A stretch of 41,368 nucleotides of DNA, taken from positions 29,192,228-29,233,595 of the forward strand of contig NC_045140.1 of the NCBI RefSeq assembly GCF_008831285.2, read 5' to 3'. Made by a program: the position numbers and the translations under genes. Positions 18,159 to 30,157 of this stretch are shown in pieces (position 1 is the first letter of the stretch; each line of letters opens with the position of its first letter). The notes below the pieces were generated by a model. That model made no database searches and was not told the DNA's origin. It worked only from the letters and a program-made list of their open reading frames with translations. Origin of the DNA: Nymphaea colorata (taxonomy: Eukaryota > Streptophyta > Magnoliopsida > Nymphaeales > Nymphaeaceae).

Positions 18159-21100
18159 ATGCAGCGGGAGGAGAGGGAGGAGCAACTAGGTCGTCAACGG
18201 TGCTCAAGCAGGTTCAGTCTCAGGGTGACTTAGACTCCAGTTTAGGGCTCGTCAAGCTAGAAGCGTCCCAGCCAAACGAGTCCACTTCACGCGACCCTTG
18301 AGACGTCCTAAGATCTAAGTCTTAGGTAAACGGCTCGGTCAAACCTGACCGAGCTCTTGAGTCAACAAACCGAAGTGAGGGCGGGTCCCCTCACAAGGTC
18401 CCCACCCTGGGTTCAAAAGATCCAGGGGCTCGAACCTTTCCTTTGCGCGTGGGCACTAGGCCCGTTTTGCTTTATGAATAACAAGTAAATAAAGTTAGTC
18501 TTAGGCTTGTTAATATTAGGATTCGAGGTAGGAACCTAGCCTAGCGGGTTGTGCTTGGCGTTTTGGATTTGGGGTCTTGGGTAGAGAGTGAGATCTGGAT
18601 TGTAGACTCGCTCAAATAGGATTAGTATAAATACTTTTGGATCATTGTAATTCGTATCAAAGATTAAGGAATTGAAAGCATTTTGCGCAAGGCGCTCTCT
18701 CTCCTCCGTGCGAGGTTTGGCCTCCCTCCTCATTCTCGAGGAACTCTGATTCTGAAATCAAAGCACAACTCCAGCCCGAGCGTTCGAGTGTGTGCCCTCT
18801 CATCCCCTCGCGCCCCCTTCTACCGTGGCGTTTCTTCCTCCTTGAAGAACTCGGAGCACCGGCGGCGAACCAGCCAGCGCTCGAGTTGGAAGGCTTGCGG
18901 CGGACCTTCTTCCTCACCGGCGAAGGTCCCTCCCTTGTCCCCGGCTTTCTCCCCATCGAAATAGCATATCTGCAGCGTTCTGCACCTTCCTCACGGTCAC
19001 GGTGAAGTTGAGAGGCAGACCTTGCAGCAGGGAAGATTGAATCCATTTTTGGATTCAATAAGGACGGCAGTAGAGGTTAGTGGATTGATTTCGAGATTTC
19101 CTTTTGTTTTTAGGATTCCGGTCTAGGGGAGAGCACTTCCGAGGTCCCTGTTCTCTCTCGGCGTACCCGAGAGCAGAGTTAGAGTTCTTAGGTGAAGACT
19201 CTCTAGGCGAAGTCCTACTTACATTTGGAAGATCAGAAAGTCGACAAGCTATCCTTGCCAAACCAATCGTATGTGAGAGTTGGAGAAACGGTCACAAATC
19301 TGAGTTAGATCTCTCGGCCTGTTTCTGCAATTCTGTCCACGGCGCAGCAGAGTCGAATTTGCTGACCTGTGAAATCTAGCCGTGGAAATCCTTCGTTTGC
19401 ATTATAGCTGGAATCGCTATTCTCTAAGCATTACGTTGGCCGATTCCAAGTCTCATCCGATGGTGGAATAGAAGTCTCGGCTCCTTGCCGGAATTCTGCT
19501 GCTACTCCGGTTGGCCTTGCAATCTCCGGCAGATTAATGACCTGAAGCGTGAAGGACATCATTGCCCCTATTCTGGTGAAGGCTCTAGTGAAGGCGAGGA
19601 GGGCATCTTGGTCAAGAGCGTTGGTGTCACTCAAACCGCGCCACCGGCTTCATCAGGTGCGAATCTACTCGACTTCGGTTGAACCAGGTAAGTGCAATCC
19701 TGTCCCTTGCTTCTGCCACGTGTCTGTCATCCGAGCCATCATCCAAAAGCTGAAGCCAGTTATTTTCTAAGTGTCCCCACGATTGAGTAAGTTTAGGAAA
19801 GTGCCCCCTAGTTCATAGGAGCCACCTCGCCACCTCGCCCCACTTTACTTGTTGCTTGGTCTTCTCCCTTATCGCATGAAGTTGTGGCCTTACATCTGGC
19901 CACGTGTCAAGATCTGAAGGACCACGACCCAGCACCCCCTCCGCCTCGTCGAGTTACTTTTCCCCTTTGCGTTCCCGTCTTGCCACCTCGCCCTTGCCTT
20001 TTTCCCCACTTAGCGCACCTCTCCCCCAACTCGCGCCCCTCTTCCTAAACTTTAGGAAAAGCACCCGAGGACTCGTTCCTCCCTTGGCCGCCTCTCCACC
20101 TCGCCCAACCGCAGCTAGTCTCCACCCTTCATCTGTCCACGTGTCTCCATCTCCCCTTCTTCGAAGTCCACTAAGCTACATCGTGTAGCTATCTCCCCTT
20201 TTTCCCGATTCTAGTCTAGGTTCATCCCTCTTCTCTTTAGGAAAGCATTTCACCTTTCCCTTGTTGATAGGAATTCTCTTAGCGCACATTAGCTAACCCG
20301 TTCATCTTGCCAAGTGGCAAGCATCCAGGTCCTCACCCACTCGACCTAACCCATTTGGTCCTAACCCAGCTAAACCTTAACCGGACTTAACCTAGTCGAC
20401 CTCTTCTAGGTCTTAACCCAAGTTGACTGAACCCGACCTGACCTAGCCTAGTAGGAACTCGGTCAAACCCGAGGCACCTTAGGTTGAACCCAGTTGACTC
20501 GAGTTTATCTCGAGTGTCCCATTGACCAGACCCAACCGAGCTCACTTGTGATCTCTCTTCATCTCCAACCAGCTCGCTAAGTCCCAACTCCCGAGCCTTG
20601 CCTTAGCCTCTCTTGCTTCCTCTTCTACCTTTCGGCTTAGCCCACCTAGTAGCTAGGTTAACCTGTCTTCCGCACCTTAGCTCTGCTTCCTCTAGCCTAC
20701 CCTAGCCTTTAACCTCACTTCGCTTAACCAGCCTACCCGTAGAGCTCTGCCCGTCCAAGCTAACCCGACCTTAGCTAGGGACTAGGAACAGCCGGAGACG
20801 CTAGCCGCTCGCTAGCCGTCGTCGGCCAGCCCCTCGGCCACCCGCGCCGTCGTCGGCATTCCTTGTCGATAACCGTGGCCGAGCCACTTCCAGCGCCAGG
20901 TAGGTAGGCACTGCCGCAAGGCTTTCGCCCCCCTCGGCCGCGCCGCATCCCGCAGGCGCATCTCAGGCGACAGGCGGTCGCCTCCTCCTTCCGTCAGCAC
21001 CGCGGCATCCAGCCCGCGCCTCAGGTGACAGGTGGTCGCACAACCTCGTCGGCACTCTGTCTGTCTGCCCGGGCGACAGCAAGCTCGTCTAGGCTACTCG

Positions 21101-21833
21101 TCCGCAGGTTCGCCCACAACAGCAGCCGACTGTTCTCGGCAGCGCACTGCCCGTCAGCGTCGACAGCAGGCGGCTGTCTCGGCCAGCAGTCTGTCCACGT
21201 CGTCCGACAGCAGGAGGCTGTCCAGGCCGCGCGCTTCACGCCGGCCCGTGAGCTGCAATACCCGGGGCTTAGGTATTCTACCCCGTGGTCTCTCGGTACA
21301 GCCAAGGCAGCGCCTTGGTCGGTAACGCTCTCCAGCCTTTGTAGATTCGGGGAGGGTGTTCATTCTGTTTTTGCACTAGGATTTCATCTAGTTTATTTAA
21401 TTTGTTGTTTTAGCCCAGGCTTCGGCCAAGCTCCTCACTGTGGCACCTCGAGGGTCTTATTGCCCGAGACACGGTCGCAAGGAGCAGACCTACCCATTTG
21501 CTTTCGTTGGGTGTGGTTTGTCCGTTAGAAGTGGTTTTGCATGGTTTGGTGTGTTTGTGAGTGAGTTGAGAGTAATCTTTGTATCGCTTGCGTTTGTACT
21601 AGCCTGTAACCCCTGTAGTTGTTTGTATTAGGTTACTCCTTAGTTAGGTTGGGAAACTTCACTCTGTGTAACTTTGTCCTAGGGGTTGTTGCGCCGGGGT
21701 TTGTCCGGCCGGGTAGATTAATTGTACTAAATTTTATTTAGGAATTTTGGTTTTTAGGTAGTACTCAAGTCGGTCTTGGTAGTAGGAGCGTCTTGGTTAG
21801 GAAATTCTGGCCTAATCGGGACGAGACCTAACA
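18010..21833 (+). repeat. Element B 3' LTR (3824 bp, complete)
   Basis: Begins TGTTACGG and ends CCTAACA. It is near-identical to 8776-12581 plus the ~24 bases displaced by A. Differences noted: T/A near 8902/18155, C/A near 11021/20273, C/T and T/G in the last 250 bases, C/T near 12530/21780, and one fewer C near 18722. It carries copies of the TATA box (18626), splice donor (19688), G-boxes, hp1/hp2 (about 21263-21318) and hp3 (21693-21709). Confidence 0.96.
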
Positions 21834-22038
21834 GGATCTCACCGTCTAGGCCAGAATAACCCGACCATTGCGATCCTAAACTTCCCAGGACCTTCTTGAG
21901 GCCTATTCTAAAAACCGAAAAACCTAGGTAATTACACAAATGATCTACCCGGCCGGACAGGACCCCGGCGCAAAACCCAATAGGTAGGGAGATACATGAG
22001 TAGGTTACCCGAATCCCAAAATTCCTAACTAAGTCTAC
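21834..22038 (-). repeat. Fragment of a fourth LTR (E), transcript-3' end, left part
   Basis: 205 bases lie between B and C. They resume at 33340 after C, as shown by C's target duplication. Reverse-complemented, this fragment is clearly related to the last ~250 bases of B's LTR (shared CGCCGGGGT and TGTCCGGCCGGGTAGA blocks). It starts GGATCTC, and related LTRs start TGGTAGGATCTC, so B probably inserted about five bases from the tip of E. It contains hairpin hp3 at 21952-21969: GCCGG, loop ACAGGACC, CCGGC. It is only distantly similar to D's 5' LTR. Confidence 0.7.
22034..22038. repeat. Target-site duplication of element C, left copy
   Basis: TCTAC directly before the LTR start TGGTAGGG. The right copy TCTAC is at 33335-33339. 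Five bases is the usual Ty3/gypsy duplication length. Confidence 0.92.
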
Positions 22039-22156
22039 TGGTAGGGTCTTGTCCGTGGCCGACCTAAGTCTGAAACCAACGGCCGTGCCTACCCCCACGA
22101 TCACCTTGGACCAACCAGAAGACTTCCTAGACAAATTAAAACAAAGACACTACCCA

Positions 22157-22174
22157 GTCGGACAGGACCCCGAC
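22157..22174 (-). other. U5 hairpin hp3, element C
   Basis: GTCGG (22157-22161), loop ACAGGACC, CCGAC (22170-22174). Compared with GCCGG/CCGGC in B, D and E, one C:G pair has become T:A, which keeps the pairing. The copy in the 5' LTR is 30279-30296. Confidence 0.55.
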
Positions 22175-22513
22175 TTAGAAAATCCCGGATAGGTGGCGGA
22201 ATACAAGAGAGGCTATACCCAAACCCAAGCAAAACCTACTACACAAATCTAAGAGATGCGAGGCTAATACAAGCGGAAGCGATACATTTGTTAAAAATCA
22301 CTCAAACTCACTCAAGCAAACCATGCAAACCACGCCTAAACGCACAAACCACAGCCACCCGTAGGAGGCTAGTGTTGGCACGAGGTCGTGTCCTTGGCGC
22401 AGTGCCGCGGAGGTCCCTCTATGCACAACTACGACCTCACGGTCGGGCTGAAAGCAAAATGCAGAAATAAGTGCTACCTCCCGCGTGTCTAAAGAGAGGA
22501 GTAGAGTATACCG

Positions 22514-22571
22514 GCCAAGGCTAGCTTGGCTAAGCAGTCAAAAGCCTCGAGGTGAGATTCCACACTCGAGG
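22514..22571 (-). other. Paired stem-loops hp1 and hp2, element C 3' LTR
   Basis: hp1: GCCAAG (22514-22519), loop GCTAG, CTTGGC (22525-22530). hp2: CCTCGAG (22545-22551), 13-base loop, CTCGAGG (22565-22571). They start 475 bases from the LTR end. The same pair in the 5' LTR is at 30637-30694, unchanged in the stems. Confidence 0.5.
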
Positions 22572-23573
22572 ACTATCAGCAACACGAAAGAACGGGGCTG
22601 ATGCCGAGCTGAACTCCAAAAGGAAGAGGCCGGGCGTGAAGTCAAGCCGTTCCAAGAGACGCGTGAAGTAGGATCACCCCGCCGGAATCGCCTAGGAGCA
22701 CTTCAACGCCTTGCTGGATGTCTGGGGGACCTTCTGGAATCCACGCCGGAGAGTCGCCGGAAAAAGAGCAGAGGTGGCCGGAGGTCGCCGGAATATGCTG
22801 GATCAAGGCCCGCCGGTTCCAAAGACTTCAAGGATGCGGCTAGCAATGCCGCGGTCTTCCTTGGTGCTAAGGTTGAAACCAACTAGGCGCGGGACTTGGA
22901 CTGAGTGGGTTCGGACCAGGTGGGACCAGGTGGGCCCGGGCTAGGTTTGGCCAGCGAGCTAGGTCATAGGTAGAGTAGGCTAGGTAGGTCCTACGGTCAA
23001 AATCTTAGGTTGACTGGGTGTAGGGAAGGGACTCAAATGAGGGTTCCTACAAAGTAGTTAGGGTAGGTTTGAGTGGCTCGGTTTAGGGTAGATGAGAAAA
23101 TGGAAATGGAAAGGCAAGTGGTAACTTGGTAAGTTCGGGTAAGCTCGGGGTAATTGGGTAGGGTAGAGTTGGCTAAGAATATGGAGAATATTCCTTGATA
23201 GGATTGTCCTCCAAGATTCTAGGCTAGGTGGCGTTCTAGACGGGCTATCTCCCTAATACGTAGGAGAGAGGCTAGGGATCTTGGTGAGGTGTATAGGTGA
23301 GGTGGCGATTTGGCTGATGAGGTGTGTGGCTGGGCAATATCCTAGCTAAAATGGAGGAGGAGGTGGCAGTCAACAAGGTGAGCAGCCACCTACGAAGTAG
23401 GAGAAGATCTCTCAAAAGAGAACTTGCCCCTTCCAAATGTGATCCACTAGCTACAAGCTAGGGATGTGGAGGATTTCACTCCAAGGTTCTCTCCCAAGTG
23501 CTCCAGATCATGCCACGTGTACAGATATGTGGTGGAGATGGCGAAGGGCCCAAGTCAAGCAATCACTTACCGA

Positions 23574-23581
23574 TTTGGGTG
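23574..23581 (-). other. Candidate 5' splice site, element C 3' LTR
   Basis: The minus strand reads TCG|GTAAGTG, about 1.07 kb downstream of the LTR TATA box. The functional copy would be the 5' LTR one at 31706-31713. Confidence 0.4.
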
Positions 23582-25066
23582 AGACAAATGCGAAATCCCC
23601 AAATGTGACGACGCAAGAGTGCTTTCCCCAAATGTGGCCGGATTTTCCCCAATTGAGGCCGGAATCTCACAAATGCACACACGAATAACTCGAACACTTG
23701 CAGCCCTGGATGGAGTGATACTGGAATCAATGCTGCAGTGGCCGGAATTAGACAATTCCGGCCAATTTCCAGAACTGGCCGCGCCTAGTCCTCTTGCCGA
23801 TTCTCTCTTTCTTTTACTTTAGTTTTTCATTTGGGCGTCTTTCTTTTTCTTTTCTTTTCTTTCTGATTTTTCTCGCCCTTCTTTTCTGTTGTTTTCTTTC
23901 TGATTTCGACCAGCAAGAGGGAGGACAAGGCAGTGGCTAAATCTGAACTTTATTGGCTCAAAGAAACTAAAACAATCGAATGAAACTCATAGAATTAAAC
24001 GACAATAACTAGTTGAAGGTGCGTGACTCGTAAAATCGAGTTTAAGGACGATTTCCACCGTGGGAAAGGCTAGCTTGCTGGCTGTGATTCCAGCAAGAAC
24101 TCCCCTTGGCCGAACTCTCCCCTAAACTCTCTTAACGCCGTTGCACGTCCCTACAATCGAGTTATGGACGCTTACCTCTAAGAGCCCAAATCCGGAGTGG
24201 ATACTTCACCCTTCTAGTCGCCTAGAGGATGAAGTCTTCCCAGTACGAAGAGGCCTCTAACCTTCACGGGTGGAGACGTGGAGGCTGCACCGCTATCGTT
24301 GATGAAGACATGGGGAACAAATCCGTGGGAAGAAGCACCTCGCGCCGGACGCTTGGAAGCTCTTCATTTGGCTAACCCTTCGGTTGAGTGATTAGGGAAG
24401 AAGAGAAGAAGAAATCAAGGTCAAGAGAGAAGAATACCGTCGGGTATAGCTGCTGTTGCTTGAGGAATTCCAGCAAGTTGCATCGAAAATTCCCCAAATG
24501 TAAGACGGAGGAAGAAGAACGTGGCTTGGAGAGGAGACGCGCGAGAGGGGGAGAGAACTCGAGTAGAGGAGAAGAGAGAGAGTCGATTCACACAAATGAC
24601 TTCTATTCTCAAATTTTGCATGCAGATCCAAAAGAATTCTAAATATTTATAGTACTGAATTAAAAAGCGGATCTAAACAATTGATCCAACCCAAAATCAA
24701 AATCCACAACGGAATTGACTACCAAAGCAAATGCGGACTCTAAAATCAAAGAAAACGCAAGCAAACTCGAACTCGAGACTTAGTGTCTCGTCCCTAACTC
24801 GTCCTCTCCTTAGCCCGCACGTTGTGGGCCTTGGTTCAGACCAGAAATTCGCCTAGGCTCGCCCTAGGCTGACCCTAAGTGCATGAGTATAGCGAAGACC
24901 TAGGTTGGACTAGACCGGACTCGGACTTGACCCCTTTCGCCTTGGTCCTGAAGAGCCTCGCTTAGAGCCGTTGCCTCTCCTCCCGCTCCTCCCTCGGCAT
25001 CGATTCTAAGCTGAATATGTTCAGTTTGTAAGGTCTGCACCTGATGCACTACGCCTCCCTTTTGAC

Positions 25067-28000
25067 TCAGCCTTGAGTCATCTTGGCCTTAATCGCATGA
25101 AGGGCGGCTTTGCCCCGCGCCCTTTGGCTGCTCTCAGCGACATCTGTGGCTACCCTAGGCCACTCTGCAGGTTGACCCGTATCAGATCCACCCTCCTGAG
25201 ATGGAGCTTGTCCCCAAGCTCCTGTAGGGAATTGGAATTTTACCTTGTCAAACAACTCCCAGGAGGTACCACCATCGATTCCTTCCCATTCAATCAAAAC
25301 CTCGTGGCGGGCTCTACCATCTCTAGTGACCCATCGGTGCCTTAGGATTCGATATGGGCGTTGGCTAACATCTGGTAATGGTTCCTCTTGCTCTGGTACT
25401 GGCCCGTGATGCGGCTTCAACCGAGAGACATGGAATACTGGATGGACAAGGGCTGTAGGTGGCAAAGCTATGCGATAGGCTGCCTTACCAATTTTCTGAA
25501 GAACTCGAAACGGCCCATAGTATCTTGGCAGAAGCTTCGAATAGGGCTGTCCTAGCAACGATTTCTGCTTCATGGGCAGCCTCTTTAACCATACCATGTC
25601 GCCTACCTCAAATTCTCTGTCTCTACGCCCCTTATCATGCGCCTTTTTCATTCTAGCCTGGGCCCTCTGGATGTTTCTTTTTAGCGTGGCTAGAATGTCA
25701 TCCCTGTTTCTCAAGGCAACATCGACCTCATCTTCTCTTGCGGTGTCTACCTCATACCTCGGGACATAACTCGGCGGGCAACCATACAGGGCTTCATAGG
25801 GAGTCATGCCGGTTCCTGAATGGAGGCTGGTGTTATAGGACCACTCAGCCCAAGATAAATATTTGACCCAGGTGTTGGGTCTCTCTCCGGCGTAACACCT
25901 CAGATAGGTCTCCAGTGTCCTGTTGACTACTTCGCTCTGCCCATCTGTTTGAGGATGATGGGCGGTGCTAAAGTTGATCACTGTACCCGCCATTCTCATA
26001 TACTCCCTCCAAAAAGCACTGACGAAGATCGAGTCCCGATCGCAGACAATGGTCTTGGGCATACCATGCAGCTTTCCAACGTGATCTTGGTAAACATTAG
26101 CAACCATTGGTCCATGGTAGTTTCTGGGTAGGGCCACAAAATGGCTGTACTTGGTTAAGCGATCCACCACGACCAACACCGCCTCTTTCCCTTCAGCTCG
26201 GGGCATTGCATCAATGAAGTCCATTGATACATCTTCCCATGGCTTATCCGGTATGGGCAAAGGGTTCAAGTGCCCTGGAGGCTTGATGGCCTCATATTTT
26301 TCACGTTGGCAGGTAGGGCAGGCTTTCACGTAATCCCTCACGTCTGCTTTCATTCCCTCCCACCAAAACTGTGCCTTAATGCGCCCCATAGTTTTAGCCA
26401 CTCCTTCGTGACCAGCAATGCTCGAGTCATGAAAATGTTTGAGTAGTTCAACCTTGAGAGGCGAGTTCTTAGGTACCAAGGCTCGTCTCTTCTTGCAGAG
26501 TATTTCTCCTCTTAACGAATAGTGGGGAATAGACTCAGGATTCTGGCGTATGGACTGCTTGAGGAGCCTAAGAGTTAGTTCCTGATCTTGCTCCTGAGTT
26601 AGTCTATCCCAAAGGTCGGTCTCAATCACAGAAAGAGTTTTTAATTGCTCTGGCATGCGTGACAAGGAGTCTGCAGCAGAGTTTTCGGTTCCCTTCTTGT
26701 ACTCTATCGTGAAATCGTAGCCAAGGAGTTTGGCTAACCATCTCTGCTGGATAGGAGTCGAGACGCGTTGCTTTACCATGTACCTCAAACTGCTGTGGTC
26801 CGTTCTCACCACAAATCTTCGCCCAATCAGATAGGGCCTCCACTTGTCTACTGCTAAGACTATTGCCAAAAGCTCCTTTTCATAGGTGGAAAAGGGTTTG
26901 GCCCGCACCGTGAGGGCTTTCGACATAAACGCAATTGGGTGGCCCTCTTGGCTCAGAACTGCACCGACGCCAACGTCACTAGCATCTGTCTCAATTACGA
27001 AATCCTTAGAGAAATCAGGGAGAGCAAGTACTGGGGCACTCATCATAGCGGCCTTGAGTTTGACAAAGGCCTCTCTTGCTTTCTCAGTCCATGTAAACTC
27101 CCCCTTTTTCAACATGTGCGTCAAGGGAGAAGCGATCAAACCATAGCCTTTGATAAATCTGCGATAGTACCCCGTGAGGCCTAAAAATCCCCGCATGCCT
27201 CGTGGGTCCTTCGGCAAGGGCCAATGCTCCATGGCCTGGAGTTTTTCAGGGTCGGCTCTGACCCCCTCATGTGATACGATGTGACCCAAATACCCGATAG
27301 AAGTCTGCCCAAAGCTGCATTTGGACATTTTTGCGAATAGGGTATTATCCCTTAATATTCTCAACACTGTACGAAGGTGCTCGACATGCTGTTCAATACT
27401 CTGGCTGTACACAAGAATGTCATCGAAGAAGACTAACACGAAGTCACGCAGGAACTGACGAAACACGTCATTCATACATCGTTGGAATGTCGCGGGTGCG
27501 TTCGTAAGTCCAAATGGCATGACCAAAAACTCATAATGGCCGTCATGGGTACGAAATGCCGTCTTTGTAATGTCTTCCTCATACATTCGAATTTGGTGGT
27601 ACCCTGACCGGAGATCCAACTTGGAGAAGATGCGAGCTCCAGATAGTTCATCCAAGAGTTCATCAATAACAGGAATTGGATGCCTATCCTTGACAGTAGC
27701 TTCGTTCAAGGCCCTGTAATCCACACAGAATCTCCATGTGTTGTCCTTTTTCTTGACGAGAAGGACTGGCGATGAAAAGGGACTAGAACTTGGCCGAATA
27801 ATATTACTTTCTCGCATTTCTTTGACCAATCGCTCAATTTCTGATTTTTGAGCGTACCCATAGCGGTATGGGCGCACGTTAACCGGCTCTGTGCCGTTGG
27901 TCAATACTATCCTGTGGTCATATGATCGAGGTGGAGGAAGTCCTTTAGGTTCCTCGAATATATCCTTGAACTCCTCCAACACTTTCTGAATCTGCTCGGG

Positions 28001-28108
28001 TACTTTCTCTTCTGATCCCTCTTGAGCGACAACTTCCTCTGCCACTGAAACTAACCAAGCCGCTGGTCTCTGGACTGCTATAGCCTTTAGCGCTGCCTTG
28101 GGTGCCAA
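25067..28108 (-). CDS. pol: Element C Pol: reverse transcriptase, RNase H, integrase, chromodomain (1013 aa frame)
   Basis: An open frame runs from the protease-RT linker to the end of the chromodomain. The first Met (28108) is simply the first one after an upstream frameshift, not a natural start. Approximate residues: reverse transcriptase 57-240 with FFDD 227-230; RNase H from 368 (ETDAS); integrase HHCC about 558-600; integrase D630, D690 and E726; GPY/F about 862-885; chromodomain about 919-958. The frame crosses the polypurine tract (25185-25200) and ends 118 bases inside the 3' LTR. All catalytic residues listed are present, so pol itself looks undamaged; the element is disabled upstream. 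The sequence is very close to A's Pol. Confidence 0.93.
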   Translation of the reverse strand: MAPKAALKAIAVQRPAAWLVSVAEEVVAQEGSEEKVPEQIQKVLEEFKDIFEEPKGLPPPRSYDHRIVLTNGTEPVNVRPYRYGYAQKSEIERLVKEMRESNIIRPSSSPFSSPVLLVKKKDNTWRFCVDYRALNEATVKDRHPIPVIDELLDELSGARIFSKLDLRSGYHQIRMYEEDITKTAFRTHDGHYEFLVMPFGLTNAPATFQRCMNDVFRQFLRDFVLVFFDDILVYSQSIEQHVEHLRTVLRILRDNTLFAKMSKCSFGQTSIGYLGHIVSHEGVRADPEKLQAMEHWPLPKDPRGMRGFLGLTGYYRRFIKGYGLIASPLTHMLKKGEFTWTEKAREAFVKLKAAMMSAPVLALPDFSKDFVIETDASDVGVGAVLSQEGHPIAFMSKALTVRAKPFSTYEKELLAIVLAVDKWRPYLIGRRFVVRTDHSSLRYMVKQRVSTPIQQRWLAKLLGYDFTIEYKKGTENSAADSLSRMPEQLKTLSVIETDLWDRLTQEQDQELTLRLLKQSIRQNPESIPHYSLRGEILCKKRRALVPKNSPLKVELLKHFHDSSIAGHEGVAKTMGRIKAQFWWEGMKADVRDYVKACPTCQREKYEAIKPPGHLNPLPIPDKPWEDVSMDFIDAMPRAEGKEAVLVVVDRLTKYSHFVALPRNYHGPMVANVYQDHVGKLHGMPKTIVCDRDSIFVSAFWREYMRMAGTVINFSTAHHPQTDGQSEVVNRTLETYLRCYAGERPNTWVKYLSWAEWSYNTSLHSGTGMTPYEALYGCPPSYVPRYEVDTAREDEVDVALRNRDDILATLKRNIQRAQARMKKAHDKGRRDREFEVGDMVWLKRLPMKQKSLLGQPYSKLLPRYYGPFRVLQKIGKAAYRIALPPTALVHPVFHVSRLKPHHGPVPEQEEPLPDVSQRPYRILRHRWVTRDGRARHEVLIEWEGIDGGTSWELFDKVKFQFPTGAWGQAPSQEGGSDTGQPAEWPRVATDVAESSQRARGKAALHAIKAKMTQG
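25185..25200 (-). promoter_or_regulatory. Element C polypurine tract
   Basis: The minus strand reads CTCAGGAGGGTGGATC, identical to A's, directly before the 3' LTR. Confidence 0.8.
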
Positions 28109-29979
28109 ACTAGGATCGACTGCCTTAGCACTACTTCCTCTCCTCCACCCTCCTTAGGCAGGCACATCTCCATGGTAGAGAAGTCCCACCAAATTCGCCC
28201 TAGGTCTTGAGCCATTTGACTCCAAGAATGATATCTACGCTAGGTAGAGGGACAACTAGCAAGTCGACTGTATAAGGAATCTTCTGAAGCACGAGTTCTA
28301 CGTTTGCACACTTGCGAGTGCAAGGGAGGCACTCACCATTGGCCACCAGTACTTTAAGAGTTGGGTGCTCTTCGATGGTACAATTCAATTCCTGAGCGAG
28401 GTGGTCACCCACGAAATTGTGAGTAGCCCCCGAATCCAAAAGAACAAGAACATTTCTCTTTCCAATTTGCCCTATAACTCTCATAGCATCTGGTCGGTTA
28501 GGGTCTGTCATGGTATGACAAGCGCCCTCAAGGGGTGGCCTTTCCTGCTCTTGAGGCTCTTCTCGGGCCTCCAATTCCTCTATTTCTTCGATCATAGGGG
28601 ATTGATCTTCTTCCCTCATCGTCGGCGTCATCATCCAAAACCGTGTAGACTCGAATGTGCTTGCACTTGTGCGTAGGGTCCCACTTCTCTTTACACCAGA
28701 ACACTGCTTGTTCTTGATTAACTCTTCTCTTTCTTCCCGAGTTAGTACAGGAGGGCTCGACCCTTGAAAGCGGGTTTAGGTTCTTCTTTACGCGGAGGGG
28801 CTGGAAGGAGTTTTTGCGGTTGAGGGATCTCCCTCACACGGACTGTTCCGGGGTTTCTCCATTGTCGGTACAAGGCTTGTTTCTTTCTTTGCCTATCCTC
28901 GATGGAACGTGCTTTGGCAAAGCACTTCCGCAACTCCGTTTGGGCTCAGCCCGTATGTCTATCTGAATTTCCTCCTTCAATCCTCCAACAATGCGGCAAT
29001 GAGGGACTTGGGCGTCCAATCAACCATGCTTGCTAATTCTCAAACTTGGCTTGGTATTCTTGAACGGATGCGGTTTGTCTTAGATTACGCAACTCGATGT
29101 CGTAATCTACATAGGAAGACTCACCAAATTGAGCATGAGAGCTTCTTTGAACTCTCCCCACGTATTGACTGGCTCCTTGAGCTTGAGCCAACGATACCAT
29201 CTCCTAGCTTCGCCATCGAAGTGTAGAATGGACGTTTGAAGCCATTCTTCATCAGGAATCATCTGACATGTGAAGTACTCCTCCACTTGAAAAATCCAAT
29301 CTAAGGGTTCCTTGCCATTGAATCTAGGGAAGTCAATGCGAACCATAGGAATCCTCGGTTGGTTTCTTGGCGCTGCTGACGCTCTCTATACGGCTCCCAA
29401 GAAGGTGGTTCACGGTCTCCTCTATCACCCCATCTACGATCTGAATTAATATTCTCCCACTGTGTGCCTCCAAATCTGGACCTATACTGGCTGGATTGGG
29501 GTCCATAAGGCTCTCGGTTCTCCCACTCAGGCGAGGAGTTATGATGCCCACCGTGATAGTTGTTGAGGTTGGTGGGCTGTGCTTGGAAACCTCCATTATT
29601 GCTGTTATTCCCCCCGGGTGGTGGTCTACTAGGGCCGGCTTGCGAATGGAAGGGATTAGGACCGACGTTGGGCGGTCCATTGAGTATGCCCTTGCCCTTA
29701 TCAACGTGGGGCTGTGGGGATCCGGGTTGTTTCTCCTAAGGGCCTCTTGATTGGCCGTCATGACTCTCATCATCTCCTTGATCTCATCTAACTCGTTGAG
29801 CTTAGAAAGTTGTTTCTTGTAGTCGCTCATCTCGTGGCGGATTTTCAAAACCTCATTTTCGATGTGAACCATTCTTTCCACCGCGTATACTCCATCTCAG
29901 TAGATGGCTGTTCCTCATTGGCTGAGGTCTCCGCCTCAACATCTGGTGCCTCGGGCACGACTTGCTTCTTCTTAACCAT
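28109..29979 (-). pseudogene. gag: Element C gag and protease remnant with several frameshifts
   Basis: Gag begins at 29979 (M-V-K-K-K). Homology to A's Gag then jumps between frames: start region 29979 to about 29880, coiled-coil part 29700-29881, core pieces 29107-29346 and 28742-29019, then protease in a clean frame (28200-28634) with DSGA. Another shift separates protease from pol between 28200 and 28108. At the zinc knuckle (about 28690-28715) one T is missing from a TTT run compared with A, which destroys the frame at the first Cys. The breaks are mostly 1-base losses in short homopolymers. They may be real decay or consensus errors. As read, no Gag or protease can be made. Confidence 0.85.
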
Positions 29980-30144
29980 TGCGATGGTTAAGTCCAAAAA
30001 AAAATCAGAAATCCAAACGTCTAAAAGAATCACACGACTAGTTGAAAACCACTGACTCTGACACTGACAAGAATTCCAGCTGTATTCTGCCCTGTATAAA
30101 ATCCAAAATGCCGATACTGTACTTGCTTGCTGCTGCTCCAAGGA
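29980..30144 (-). other. Element C leader between primer binding site and gag
   Basis: About 165 bases. On the minus strand a pyrimidine-rich stretch ends ATTCTTGTCAG (AG at about 30064), a candidate 3' splice site resembling B's TTTTCTTGTCAG. No gene is seen. Confidence 0.45.
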
Positions 30145-30157
30145 GGCTCTGATACCA
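30145..30157 (-). promoter_or_regulatory. Element C primer binding site, tRNA-iMet
   Basis: The minus strand reads TGGTATCAGAGCC, three bases from the 5' LTR end (30161). Confidence 0.93.

Larger units (their letters stand above)
8776..21833 (+). mobile_element. Element B: Ty3/gypsy chromovirus LTR retrotransposon, 5' LTR interrupted by element A
   Basis: Plus-strand order is 5' LTR (from 8776; its first ~24 bases lie beyond A, off the window), primer binding site, gag, pol, polypurine tract, 3' LTR (18010-21833). The LTRs end TGTTA...TAACA, a perfect terminal inverted repeat. The two 3.8-kb LTRs differ by about five substitutions and a 1-base indel that I could find, so the insertion is recent, though older than A. 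The right flank begins GGATC, inside another LTR (E). The internal region is shorter and quite different in gag from A and C. Confidence 0.95.
22039..25184 (-). repeat. Element C 3' LTR (3146 bp)
   Basis: The plus strand starts TGGTAGGG and ends CCGTATCA. It contains hp3 (22157-22174), hp1/hp2 (22514-22571), a two-copy 10-bp tandem GGACCAGGTG (22913-22932), a CACGTG box (23514), a splice-donor motif (GTAAGTG ending at 23580 on the minus strand), a T/C-rich tract (about 23800-23905) and a TATA box (24644-24651). No gene is present other than the last 118 bases of the pol frame. Confidence 0.95.
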
